Assembly: GCA_946498265.1 (NCBI GenBank)
Contig: CAMMNR010000038.1
Span: forward strand, 1-13,060
Length of the DNA: 13,060 bases
Origin: an uncultured Clostridium sp.
Lineage (GTDB): Bacteria; Bacillota; Clostridia; TANB77; CAG-508
Direction of reading: 5' to 3'
Made by a program: the position numbers and the translations under genes. This document shows, piece by piece, positions 7,617 to 13,060 of the stretch; position 1 is the stretch's first letter, and each line of letters begins with the position of its first letter. The notes beneath the pieces were generated by a model that saw only the letters and a list, made by a program, of their open reading frames with translations, did not search any database and was not told the DNA's origin.

Positions 7617-7790
7617 ATGAAAGAAAATATACCAGAAAATGAAAGACTTATTGCACAAGCTCGAGAGATTATTGAAAATTTAATGGTAGTTATAACAGAT
7701 GTAGATGAAAAAACAGGTAAAGTAATCAAGACTACAAAACCAGTTTATATCAAACAACCTAATGGTAGCTATAAGAAAAACGAATTTTAA
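7617..7790 (+). CDS. Uncharacterised 57-residue protein
   Basis: This small gene reads M-K-E-N-I-P-E-N-E-R-L-I-A-Q-A-R-E-I-I-E, then N-L-M-V-V-I-T-D-V-D-E-K-T-G-K-V-I-K, and ends Y-I-K-Q-P-N-G-S-Y-K-K-N-E-F. It suggests one helix followed by two or three short strands; no family is recognised. The coding call rests on a very strong AAAGGAGGG site 7 bases before the ATG, sensible amino-acid composition, and a strong terminator just after the stop. It lies 143 bases downstream of the XRE gene on the same strand and may be co-transcribed. Small proteins in this position in integrative elements can be excisionases or antirepressors, but nothing in the sequence proves either. Confidence 0.7.
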   Translation: MKENIPENERLIAQAREIIENLMVVITDVDEKTGKVIKTTKPVYIKQPNGSYKKNEF

Positions 7791-7805
7791 TTATAAGATC
7801 TTTCT

Positions 7806-7850
7806 AAAAGAGTTTAGTTCTCTAAATGTTCTAAACTCTTTTTTATTTTT
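7806..7850 (+). terminator. Strong Rho-independent terminator after the 57-residue gene
   Basis: A perfect 12-bp stem, AAAAGAGTTTAG (7806-7817) with CTAAACTCTTTT (7831-7842), is followed by TTATTTTT. It closes the rightward XRE unit. With A-rich DNA on the other side it could also act on leftward transcripts. Confidence 0.9.
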
Positions 7851-7905
7851 TATAAATAAAATTAATTTTTAACATAACAAATTATAATATTTTTTAGACT
7901 TGCTT

Positions 7906-8457
7906 TTATTTTCTTAAATATCCTACTGGGTACTTATCATTATTACTTTTTGCTACAAATGCAACTTTTTTATTTTTATCATTAAATTTACCAATAAATA
8001 CCTTATCAGCATAATCTGTTATTTCTTCATTTTCAACATCTTCTATTCCTGTTATAGTTGTTCCTGTAGTTTCTTTTATTTGTGTAAATATTTCTATTGT
8101 TAATCCTAATTCTAATGATAAGTCTTTTAATCTTTTGCTCAATTCTTTATAATTAGCATTAATATCTTTTTCTTCTAAATCAATTATTATTACATCAATT
8201 TCTTTCTCTGTTTTTAATTCTCTGCTCTTTTGTTCTATATAGTCAATGGTTAAATCTCTGTTTTTATCTATATATAATTTATTTCTTTTATTTTTTGATA
8301 TTCTATCTTGTAATTCTTCTTGGGCATCATCTGTCAAATTAAATATTGCTACTTTCATTTTTATTTTTACTATACGTTCTGCAAACTCTATTGCTAGATT
8401 TATATATTGTGAATATTCATCTGCTACTATTACTAGATTACTATTTTTATTCTTCAT
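7906..8457 (-). CDS. Stand-alone DnaB-helicase-like RecA domain lacking catalytic residues
   Basis: This 183-residue protein follows the DnaB C-terminal (RecA-fold) domain segment by segment but without its active site. L-V-I-V-A-D-E-Y-S-Q-Y-I (8-19) sits where DnaB has its Walker A; the Gly-Lys-Thr is replaced by Q-Y-I. V-A-I-F-N-L-T-D-D (36-44) matches the strand ending in S-L-E-M, with the catalytic Glu changed to Thr. L-Y-I-D (61-64) and I-D-V-I-I-I-D-L (87-94) match the later strands and Walker B. Y-K-E-L-S-K-R-L-K-D-L-S-L-E-L-G (103-118) and F-T-Q-I (124-127) match the next helix and sensor strand. V-A-K-S-N-N-D-K-Y-P-V-G (168-179) matches the arginine-finger hairpin, with the Arg lost. 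The DnaB N-terminal domain is absent. GGAAGGAG precedes the ATG. It should not hydrolyse ATP; it could be a DnaB-binding loader, inhibitor or decoy. The alignment is by eye. Confidence 0.65.
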   Translation of the reverse strand: MKNKNSNLVIVADEYSQYINLAIEFAERIVKIKMKVAIFNLTDDAQEELQDRISKNKRNKLYIDKNRDLTIDYIEQKSRELKTEKEIDVIIIDLEEKDINANYKELSKRLKDLSLELGLTIEIFTQIKETTGTTITGIEDVENEEITDYADKVFIGKFNDKNKKVAFVAKSNNDKYPVGYLRK

Positions 8458-8518
8458 CTTTCTTGCTCCTTCCTATAATATTTTACTCAAATACTATGTT
8501 ATATTTCATTATTTATAT

Positions 8519-8606
8519 AGTATTAAAAGTAACCTTTCCAAAAAAAGTATTAAAACTCGTCGTATTTTTTTAAAATCTCTGTTATAATTTAAGTATTAAA
8601 TGTAAC
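8519..8606. repeat. Three AGTATTAAA repeats upstream of the resolvase gene
   Basis: AGTATTAAA occurs at 8519-8527, 8546-8554 and 8592-8600. The first and third extend to a 15-base match with one difference (ending AGTAAC or TGTAAC). The third is the left half of the 38-bp dyad at 8590-8627. The layout of one full dyad plus half-like copies on one side recalls the multi-part res sites of small serine resolvases. Confidence 0.5.
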
Positions 8607-8627
8607 GAACGTTAGATTTGTTACTTA
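8583..8627 (+). promoter_or_regulatory. TATAAT box and 38-bp imperfect dyad; probable resolvase crossover site and operator
   Basis: TATAAT at 8583-8588 is a good -10 box for the resolvase; the -35 is weak. Directly after it, 8590-8627 is an interrupted dyad centred on AA at 8608-8609. The arms are TAAGTA (8590-8595) with TACTTA (8622-8627), AAAT (8598-8601 region) with ATTT, and TAACG (8603-8607) with CGTTA (8610-8614). A 2-base centre between symmetrical arms is what serine recombinases use at the crossover. Lying over the transcription start, it would also allow self-repression. Confidence 0.55.
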
Positions 8628-8644
8628 AATAGGAGGAATTTGAA

Positions 8645-9373
8645 ATGTCTGTAAAATTAGGAATAGAATATGGTGTGGCTAGAATTAGTACTGGTAAGCA
8701 AAATATAGAAAGACAAGTAAGAAATATACTAGCAAAATACCCAAATGCTAAAATTATAAAAGAAACTTTTACTGGTGTTAAAATTGAAGGGAGAAGAGAT
8801 TTTGAAAATTTATTAAAAATATTAAGAGCAGGAGATACTTTAATTTTTGATTCCGTATCCCGTATGAGCAGGAATTCAGAAGAAGGTTGCAATTTGTATG
8901 AGGAATTGTTCAATAAGGAAATTAACTTAATATTTCTAAAAGAAAGTTATATCAATACAGAAGTGTACCGAAAAGCATTAGATAATCAAATAAACATTGT
9001 CTTAAAAACTGGAAATGAAGCAACTGATGAACTTATGAAAACAATTATATCTGCTCTAAATAAATACACAATAGCACTGGCAAAAGAACAGATAAAAAAA
9101 GCTTTCGACCAAGCAGAAAAAGAAGTTCAAGATTTACACCAACGAACAAAAGAAGGTATTTTAACTGCAAAAATAAATGGAAAACAAATAGGACAACCTC
9201 GCGGAGCAAAACTAACCACTAAAAAATCTATTAAATCAAAGGAAATAATTTTAAAACATTCAAAAGATTTTGATGGAACTTTAAATGATATTGAATGTAT
9301 GAAATTGGCTAATGTTTCAAAAACTACTTTTTATAAATATAAGAAAGAATTAAAAAAAGATACAATACTTTAA
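8645..9373 (+). CDS. Small serine recombinase (resolvase/invertase family)
   Basis: This 242-residue enzyme catalyses DNA resolution or inversion at short dyad sites. The catalytic domain (about 5-175) shows the nucleophile in V-A-R-I-S-T-G-K-Q-N (Ser15) and the conserved F-D-S-V-S-R-M-S-R-N-S-E-E (68-80). The long E helix with A-L-A-K-E-Q-I-K-K-A-F-D-Q-A-E follows, then G-R-P-like residues (G-Q-P-R-G). A C-terminal helix-turn-helix runs at about 211-236 (T-L-N-D-I-E-C-M-K-L-A-N-V-S-K-T-T-F-Y-K-Y). An extra stretch around 88-115 makes it longer than the 180-200 residues usual for Tn3-type resolvases. AGGAGG precedes the ATG. It lies directly behind a 38-bp dyad that probably is its target. 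It is divergent from the DnaB-like gene. A role in multimer resolution or local inversion is inferred; no distant partner site was found by eye. Confidence 0.9.
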   Translation: MSVKLGIEYGVARISTGKQNIERQVRNILAKYPNAKIIKETFTGVKIEGRRDFENLLKILRAGDTLIFDSVSRMSRNSEEGCNLYEELFNKEINLIFLKESYINTEVYRKALDNQINIVLKTGNEATDELMKTIISALNKYTIALAKEQIKKAFDQAEKEVQDLHQRTKEGILTAKINGKQIGQPRGAKLTTKKSIKSKEIILKHSKDFDGTLNDIECMKLANVSKTTFYKYKKELKKDTIL

Positions 9374-9384
9374 TTTATTTTTAA

Positions 9385-9417
9385 TTACCATACTTTTATT
9401 TTAGGGGGCTATGGTAA
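9385..9417. repeat. Inverted repeat with G-run after the resolvase gene
   Basis: TTACCATA (9385-9392) pairs with TATGGTAA (9410-9417) around a 17-base spacer that ends in GGGGGC. It lies 11 bases after the resolvase stop but lacks a T-run on the plus strand, so it is not a standard terminator. It may be a protein-binding or structured site. Confidence 0.4.
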
Positions 9418-9419
9418 CA

Positions 9420-9539
9420 ATGACAGACAAAAAACAAAATATTTTTTTAGTATTGTATCAAATTTTATTATATGACAATTTATTTTCTTTTCCAAGCCGG
9501 TATTATGAAATTTCCACTTTATTTATAATTTGTACTTAA
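9420..9539 (+). CDS. Possible 39-residue ORF, probably truncated or not expressed
   Basis: A short frame begins M-T-D-K-K-Q-N-I-F-L-V-L-Y-Q-I-L-L-Y-D-N and continues L-F-S-F-P-S-R-Y-Y-E-I-S. An AGGGGG run lies 11 bases upstream, and an in-frame ATG at 9411 is another possible start. The first 28 residues look protein-like. Its 3' end runs into a diverged copy of the tail of the 145-residue gene in antisense, which suggests the frame was cut by rearrangement. No family is recognised. Confidence 0.25.
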   Translation: MTDKKQNIFLVLYQILLYDNLFSFPSRYYEISTLFIICT

Positions 9540-9547
9540 TATATATG
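9501..9547. repeat. Diverged copy of the 3' end of the 145-residue gene
   Basis: Positions 9501-9521 match 10090-10110 at 20 of 21 bases. After a 17-base gap in this copy, 9522-9547 matches 10128-10153 at about 22 of 26. The second copy is the last codons of the gene at 10092-10529, so this is a remnant of a former duplicate. The two copies bracket the macrodomain pseudogene. Confidence 0.7.
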
Positions 9548-9557
9548 TATCTAAGTT

Positions 9558-10068
9558 TTATACTACTAAATATTGTTTATAAATTGTTTTTATCGTTTCA
9601 TCAATTAAATTAAATATAATTGTAACATCATTGTTTATACAAAAATCACATAATGAGTGCATAACCATTTCTGCCACTTCTTGGTGCATATATCCATAAT
9701 GTCCTGTTCCTAATGATGGAATAATCACGCTTTTATATCTTTCTTGTTTAATTACTTCAAATAAATTCAAATAACTTTCTTTTAATTTTTTTATTGGTTC
9801 TTTTTCCTCATAATATCTAGGTGGGTGTATATGTATTATTTCTTTTGCAAGTCTAAAACCGTGGTGTAATTCTTATTTCATTTACTTTCATTTCTGTATT
9901 CCATTTATTATGACAATAATTTTCTAATAATTCTATACCTGCATTTTCATAAATTGCTCCACAAACGCCTCCTCCATATTCCATATATTCATTGGCTGGG
10001 TTTACAATAGCTTCTATATTTGTAGAATTTTTTATTATATCTCCACTTACTAAAATTAGTTTTTCCAT
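9558..10068 (-). pseudogene. Macrodomain protein (ADP-ribose-binding), broken by a 1-base frameshift
   Basis: The 5' frame (from ATG at 10068, after GGAGAG) gives the start of a macrodomain: L-V-S-G-D-I (6-11), I-V-N-P-A-N (21-26) and G-G-G-V-C-G-A-I (32-39), the ADP-ribose-binding loops. It reaches I-R-I-T-P-R-F and a stop at about 9853. Dropping one base at about 9860-9863 gives I-T-P-G-F-R-L-A-K-E-I-I-H-I-H-P-P-R-Y-Y and joins the second frame, which supplies the second phosphate loop I-P-S-L-G-T-G-H-Y-G-Y. Joined, it is about 170 residues, the full length of an O-acetyl-ADP-ribose deacetylase-type domain. The 3' part remains well conserved, so the lesion is recent or a sequencing error. 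Its role, removal or binding of ADP-ribose, is from the family only; no partner ADP-ribosyltransferase is visible beside it. Confidence 0.85.
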
Positions 10069-10091
10069 ACACTCTCCTTAAAAAACTTATA

Positions 10092-10529
10092 TTATGAAAT
10101 TTTCACTTTAAAAACCGCTTCCCAGTTTTTATAATTTGCATTTAGTATATCTGCAACTCTATCTGCAAATTCTTTTGGTACTTCTAAAACTATATGTTTG
10201 TCATTTTCATTTTTACTTTGTAATTGTATCCTAAAGCCACCTTTTCCATATCCTAGTGCAAAAATTATTGCTGTTGTTATATTATTAAATATGCCTTTGT
10301 TGTCTTTTATTAATATAGTTTGATTAATTTTATTTAATTCTTCACATAAATTTTGTTGTACTAAATATAGTATTTCTAATATTTCTAAATCTCCATTTTG
10401 TTTAATAATATCTAGTCCTTCTTGTATTTCTTTTATATGTTTTTGTACTGTTTCTTTTGGGTAGTTTCCATTTTGTATCATTTTACGAAAATTGTCTATT
10501 ATTATTTTTTCTATATCTAAATCTTCCAT
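10092..10529 (-). CDS. Uncharacterised 145-residue protein
   Basis: I do not recognise this protein. The N-terminal 85 residues are helical (I-I-I-D-N-F-R-K-M-I; V-Q-K-H-I-K-E-I-Q-E-G-L-D-I-I). Residues 90-145 look like a small alpha/beta piece with F-A-L-G-Y-G-K-G-G-F-R-I-Q-L-Q and H-I-V-L-E-V-P-K-E-F-A-D-R-V-A-D-I-L. No signal peptide, convincing membrane segment or catalytic motif is seen. An AAGGA site precedes the ATG. It ends 23 bases before the macrodomain ATG and on the same strand, so the two probably form one operon. A remnant of a second copy of its 3' end lies on the far side of the macrodomain gene. Confidence 0.75.
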   Translation of the reverse strand: MEDLDIEKIIIDNFRKMIQNGNYPKETVQKHIKEIQEGLDIIKQNGDLEILEILYLVQQNLCEELNKINQTILIKDNKGIFNNITTAIIFALGYGKGGFRIQLQSKNENDKHIVLEVPKEFADRVADILNANYKNWEAVFKVKIS

Positions 10530-10603
10530 ACCATAATTCCTTATAATTTTTATTTTTTGTTATATTATATAATTATTAATTTTATTCTACAAGCTAATTT
10601 GTT

Positions 10604-10640
10604 AAAAAGTCCACTAATTTTTATATTAGTGAACTTTTTT
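10604..10640 (-). terminator. Terminator after the SHOCT membrane-protein gene
   Basis: CACTAAT (10612-10618) pairs with ATTAGTG (10625-10631), and AAAAAGT with ACTTTTT extends the stem after one mismatch. It lies just past the stop codon at 10643. Symmetry of the A and T runs means it could work in both directions. It separates the envelope module from the 145-residue gene. Confidence 0.8.
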
Positions 10641-10642
10641 AT

Positions 10643-12181
10643 TTAAAATCCTTGTGTTTCAACTTCTAGTGTTCCGTCACTATTTATAACAACAAATCCT
10701 GCGTCTGGATATGCCCCTCCATCACTCGGATCTACCATAGTACCAGTTAAATATACTACCATTTTTCCGTTAATTATTTGAGTTGAAGCACTTTCTATTG
10801 TAGTTAAATAACTTGTATTTGTTCTAAATAATACTTTACCTGTATAATCTACTTTCATAATAGTATCTTTGGTATTATCCCCAATTAATATTATACCATC
10901 ATCCATCATATTAACTTTTACTTTTTCTCCTACTATTACAGGTTCAATAATATCTTCTCCAGTTTCTAAATCTATTAAATACAAATCATTGTCTACAACT
11001 ACTGCCATTTGTTTATCAGTATAGTCCATAGGGCTGGTAAATGCTTTTGTAGATGTGTATTGAAATTCTCTTGACCATACTTTATTTAAATCCTTATCAA
11101 AATAATCTATATAAACATAGTCTAAATCTTCATCATATGTTGATACTATATAATGTTGAAAATCTGCTGATACCCAAAGATTTTTTTGTATATTATTTGA
11201 CAAACCATTATGCACTCTATTATATGTTATTAAACCATCATTTTTATACATATTAAATACTTTAAAGTTTGCATTTGATTGATTATCTAATGTAACCTTA
11301 TAAAAACTTGCATCTTCACCATTATAATATGTTTCCACACCATTAACAGTTTCTCCATCTTTGTAATCCTGTCCATAAACTGGTTCGTTTATTTTTATAT
11401 CCTTTCCGAATATATACTCTGCAACGGTTTTTATTGTATTAAATTCAAATCTCTGACTTCCGTCTGGTATAACATTAATAGCTGTTACTTGAGGAATTGT
11501 ATAACTTTTTCCATCTATTTCACTTGTAACTACATCATTATATCTTCCATAAACATTTATCCAATCACCTTTTACTAATCGCTTACTTAATTGTTTTCCT
11601 TTTAATATAAGTAATGAATTCTCATTTAATTCATCAAGATTTTCTGAAATTGCTGTACCTTGGTCCATAAAATAATTTGTAACAACCACTGAAAATTCAT
11701 CATCTGTTGAACTTAATACTTTTACTACTGTACAATTAAGTTGTACTTTTGCATCTTTAAATATTTGTGGATACTTTTGTGCTAATGATGAATAATACAT
11801 AAAATAATTATTATCAAAATATTTTAATATTTCTTGTTGTGTACTATCTAAATTTCCATCGTCACTATTCATATTAGCAAAACTCACGTTGTCAGTACCA
11901 TTAGCATATACATTTGCACTTGTTTGTTCAAATCCATCTTCTGTTACAGTATTTTCATTTGTGCTTATTTGTGTATTATTGTTTGTAAAATAATATACTG
12001 CAAATATTCCTCCTACTATTACTAAAATTAATGCTATAATTGCTATCATTACTTTAATTTTTTTGTTGCTTGTATTTTTATCACTCATTAATTTTTCTTT
12101 TTCTGTATTAAATTCTTGCTCTGTTATTGCTCCGCTTTCTTTTAGTTTTTGTAATTTTTCTAATTTTTCTATTTTTCCCAT
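10643..12181 (-). CDS. SHOCT-domain membrane protein with OB-like and propeller-like extracellular regions
   Basis: This 512-residue protein begins with a SHOCT motif (about 6-33: L-Q-K-L-K-E-S-G-A-I-T-E-Q-E-F-N-T-E-K-E). A basic linker and one membrane helix follow (43-65: V-M-I-A-I-I-A-L-I-L-V-I-V-G-G-I-F-A-V-Y-Y). No signal-peptidase site is evident, so SHOCT should be inside the cell and the rest outside. Residues about 115-235 resemble the OB-fold tRNA_anti-like family (K-V-Q-L-N-C-T-V-V-K-V, then V-K-G-D-W-I-N-V-Y-G-R-Y). Residues 290-512 are repeated strands (V-V-V-D-N-D-L-Y-L-I-D-L-E-T-G-E; M-K-V-D-Y-T-G-K-V-L-F) like an incomplete PQQ-type propeller. It follows the sortase gene by 30 bases on the same strand, probably in one operon. 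Its function is unknown; sensing or organising the cell surface is only a guess. Confidence 0.8.
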   Translation of the reverse strand: MGKIEKLEKLQKLKESGAITEQEFNTEKEKLMSDKNTSNKKIKVMIAIIALILVIVGGIFAVYYFTNNNTQISTNENTVTEDGFEQTSANVYANGTDNVSFANMNSDDGNLDSTQQEILKYFDNNYFMYYSSLAQKYPQIFKDAKVQLNCTVVKVLSSTDDEFSVVVTNYFMDQGTAISENLDELNENSLLILKGKQLSKRLVKGDWINVYGRYNDVVTSEIDGKSYTIPQVTAINVIPDGSQRFEFNTIKTVAEYIFGKDIKINEPVYGQDYKDGETVNGVETYYNGEDASFYKVTLDNQSNANFKVFNMYKNDGLITYNRVHNGLSNNIQKNLWVSADFQHYIVSTYDEDLDYVYIDYFDKDLNKVWSREFQYTSTKAFTSPMDYTDKQMAVVVDNDLYLIDLETGEDIIEPVIVGEKVKVNMMDDGIILIGDNTKDTIMKVDYTGKVLFRTNTSYLTTIESASTQIINGKMVVYLTGTMVDPSDGGAYPDAGFVVINSDGTLEVETQGF

Positions 12182-12211
12182 TATTGTTTACCTCATATTA
12201 CCCCATATTTT

Positions 12212-12976
12212 TTATTTTTTATTTATTTTCTTTGCTACAATTACAAATCTGCCATCTTCTTGTGAATATTCACAAGTACTTAATGTTAGTAATTGTTCTC
12301 CATATTCAGCTGTCTTTCCTGTATCATACAAACTTGCTTTTTTACTTTCTTCTACATAATAATTATATTCTTCTTCATTTTCCGCATTTATAAAATAGTA
12401 ATACCTAAATACATTTTTTTCACTCTTGTAATATACTCGTGATTTAAATACTGCTATTATTTCATAATTACTGTCTTCATTTACTGTTACAAATTCAATA
12501 GTAGAATGTTCCTTATAATAATTTTCATTTTCATATTCCAATAAATTTTGGAACATATTACCATTTTTATTGTTATGTCCATATATTAGTAAATTACTAC
12601 TTGGTATGTTCCAGTCATAGTTTTTATCTAAAAATATTGATCCATCTGAAGAATATTCTTTTTTATATGTATGCGTCATATAATATTCATTGTCTGTTGT
12701 TTGTAATACAGGATACTTTATTTTTGTATTTGGTATTTCTAACCATGCAACTATATCATTATTTTGTTTCTTTAATTCTCGTAATTGTAGCATTTTTTTA
12801 GTTACTGTGTCTGTTATTTGCGTTTCATCAACCTTAATATTACTTAATATATCATTTTGCTTGCTTATATAATCTTTGTAATATATAACGGCTATTATAC
12901 TAGCAATTATAATTACAAATATTAGTATAGTTTTTTTATTTTGAGTTTTTGCTTGATGTTTCGCCTTACTTTTCAT
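12212..12976 (-). CDS. srtB: Class B sortase
   Basis: This 254-residue membrane-bound cysteine transpeptidase joins surface proteins to the cell wall or to each other. After a basic N-terminus, one membrane anchor spans about 15-34 (K-T-I-L-I-F-V-I-I-I-A-S-I-I-A-V-I-Y-Y). The catalytic triad is clear: His134 in L-I-Y-G-H-N, Cys235 in L-T-L-S-T-C, and Arg243 in D-G-R-F-V-I-V-A-K. Y-G-H-N followed by M-F-Q-N-L and the long segment between His and Cys are the class B form. GGAAAAGAGG precedes the ATG. It starts 20 bases after a gene whose product ends in a membrane segment and basic tail, its likely substrate. Sortase plus surface protein is common cargo of Gram-positive conjugative elements. 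Confidence 0.93.
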   Translation of the reverse strand: MKSKAKHQAKTQNKKTILIFVIIIASIIAVIYYKDYISKQNDILSNIKVDETQITDTVTKKMLQLRELKKQNNDIVAWLEIPNTKIKYPVLQTTDNEYYMTHTYKKEYSSDGSIFLDKNYDWNIPSSNLLIYGHNNKNGNMFQNLLEYENENYYKEHSTIEFVTVNEDSNYEIIAVFKSRVYYKSEKNVFRYYYFINAENEEEYNYYVEESKKASLYDTGKTAEYGEQLLTLSTCEYSQEDGRFVIVAKKINKK

Positions 12977-12996
12977 ATTAGCCTCTTTTCCTAACT

Positions 12997-13059
12997 CTAT
13001 TTAATAAATCTTTTGGTTATTATTGCTACTAGTGTTATTAAACCTATATTATTTATATT
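12997..13059 (-). CDS. C-terminal tail of a probable sortase-anchored surface protein (partial)
   Basis: The last 20 codons read N-I-N-N-I-G-L-I-T-L-V-A-I-I-T-K-R-F-I-K, then TAG. A hydrophobic segment ending in K-R-x-x-K is the end of a cell-wall sorting signal; the LPXTG-like motif would be just outside the window. The short length limits certainty, but the class B sortase immediately downstream supports it. Confidence 0.55.
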   Translation of the reverse strand, partial: NINNIGLITLVAIITKRFIK

Positions 13060-13060
13060 T

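Noticed and set aside
8528..8537. GTAACC-containing segment as the partner of the virB4 junction (second attachment site)
   Set aside because: Only about six to eight bases are shared with the junction, similar short matches occur elsewhere in this AT-rich window, and no VirB4 5' sequence follows it.
8596..8913. Minus-strand 105-residue frame over the resolvase start
   Set aside because: It is antisense to the well-supported resolvase gene and its promoter-dyad region, with no ribosome binding site.
9385..9417. Inverted repeat as a terminator for the resolvase gene
   Set aside because: No T-run follows the stem on the plus strand.
9374..9557. Search for the missing VirB4 5' half
   Set aside because: Neither strand shows VirB4 motifs here; the segment is explained by an inverted repeat, a short frame and a remnant of the neighbouring gene.
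12063..12393. Overlapping plus-strand hydrophobic frames
   Set aside because: They are antisense shadows of the SHOCT-protein and sortase genes; Phe/Leu/Ile richness comes from complementing Lys/Asn/Glu codons.

Overview
The window is very AT-rich DNA from a low-GC Gram-positive bacterium, most likely a gut-type Clostridia/Firmicutes lineage. The signs are strong AGGAGG-type ribosome binding sites, a class B sortase beside what looks like the tail of a cell-wall-anchored protein, Gram-positive conjugation genes, and normal use of the standard code (TGG for Trp, TGA as stop). No tRNA, rRNA, CRISPR array or housekeeping gene is visible. Nearly everything recognisable belongs to mobile or accessory DNA.

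Layout. Positions 1-862 (minus strand) hold the 3' third of a VirB4-type conjugation ATPase, overlapped by the start of a CpaE/receiver-like protein that runs off the left edge. The VirB4 frame is cut at about 845-862. Directly next to the cut lie the terminator and 3' end of a large serine recombinase (901-2616, minus), as expected where an integrated element meets its target gene. Continuing rightward on the minus strand are a gene II/X-like replication initiator (2731-3678), a candidate origin with nested inverted repeats and G-runs (3679-3817), a DUF927-type P-loop helicase (3818-5851) and an unknown 208-residue protein (5826-6452). A 334-bp control region (6453-6786) separates this block from a divergent XRE-type regulator (6787-7473) and a 57-residue protein (7617-7790) that ends at a good terminator. 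Together this resembles the integration, replication and control core of an integrative element or satellite. No relaxase is visible.

From 7906 to about 10640 lie accessory genes. They are a 183-residue protein that looks like the DnaB helicase RecA fold with its catalytic residues replaced, a small serine resolvase preceded by a 38-bp dyad that could be both its crossover site and its operator, a macrodomain gene broken by one frameshift and bracketed by a short diverged repeat, and an unknown 145-residue protein.

From 10643 to the right edge is a cell-envelope module on the minus strand: a SHOCT-domain membrane protein with a long extracellular part, a class B sortase, and the last 20 residues of a protein ending in a membrane segment and basic tail, as sortase substrates do. 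The 5' half of virB4 is not in the window. Either the inserted element continues past 13060 and includes the sortase module, or the target conjugative element was rearranged. This cannot be decided from the window alone.
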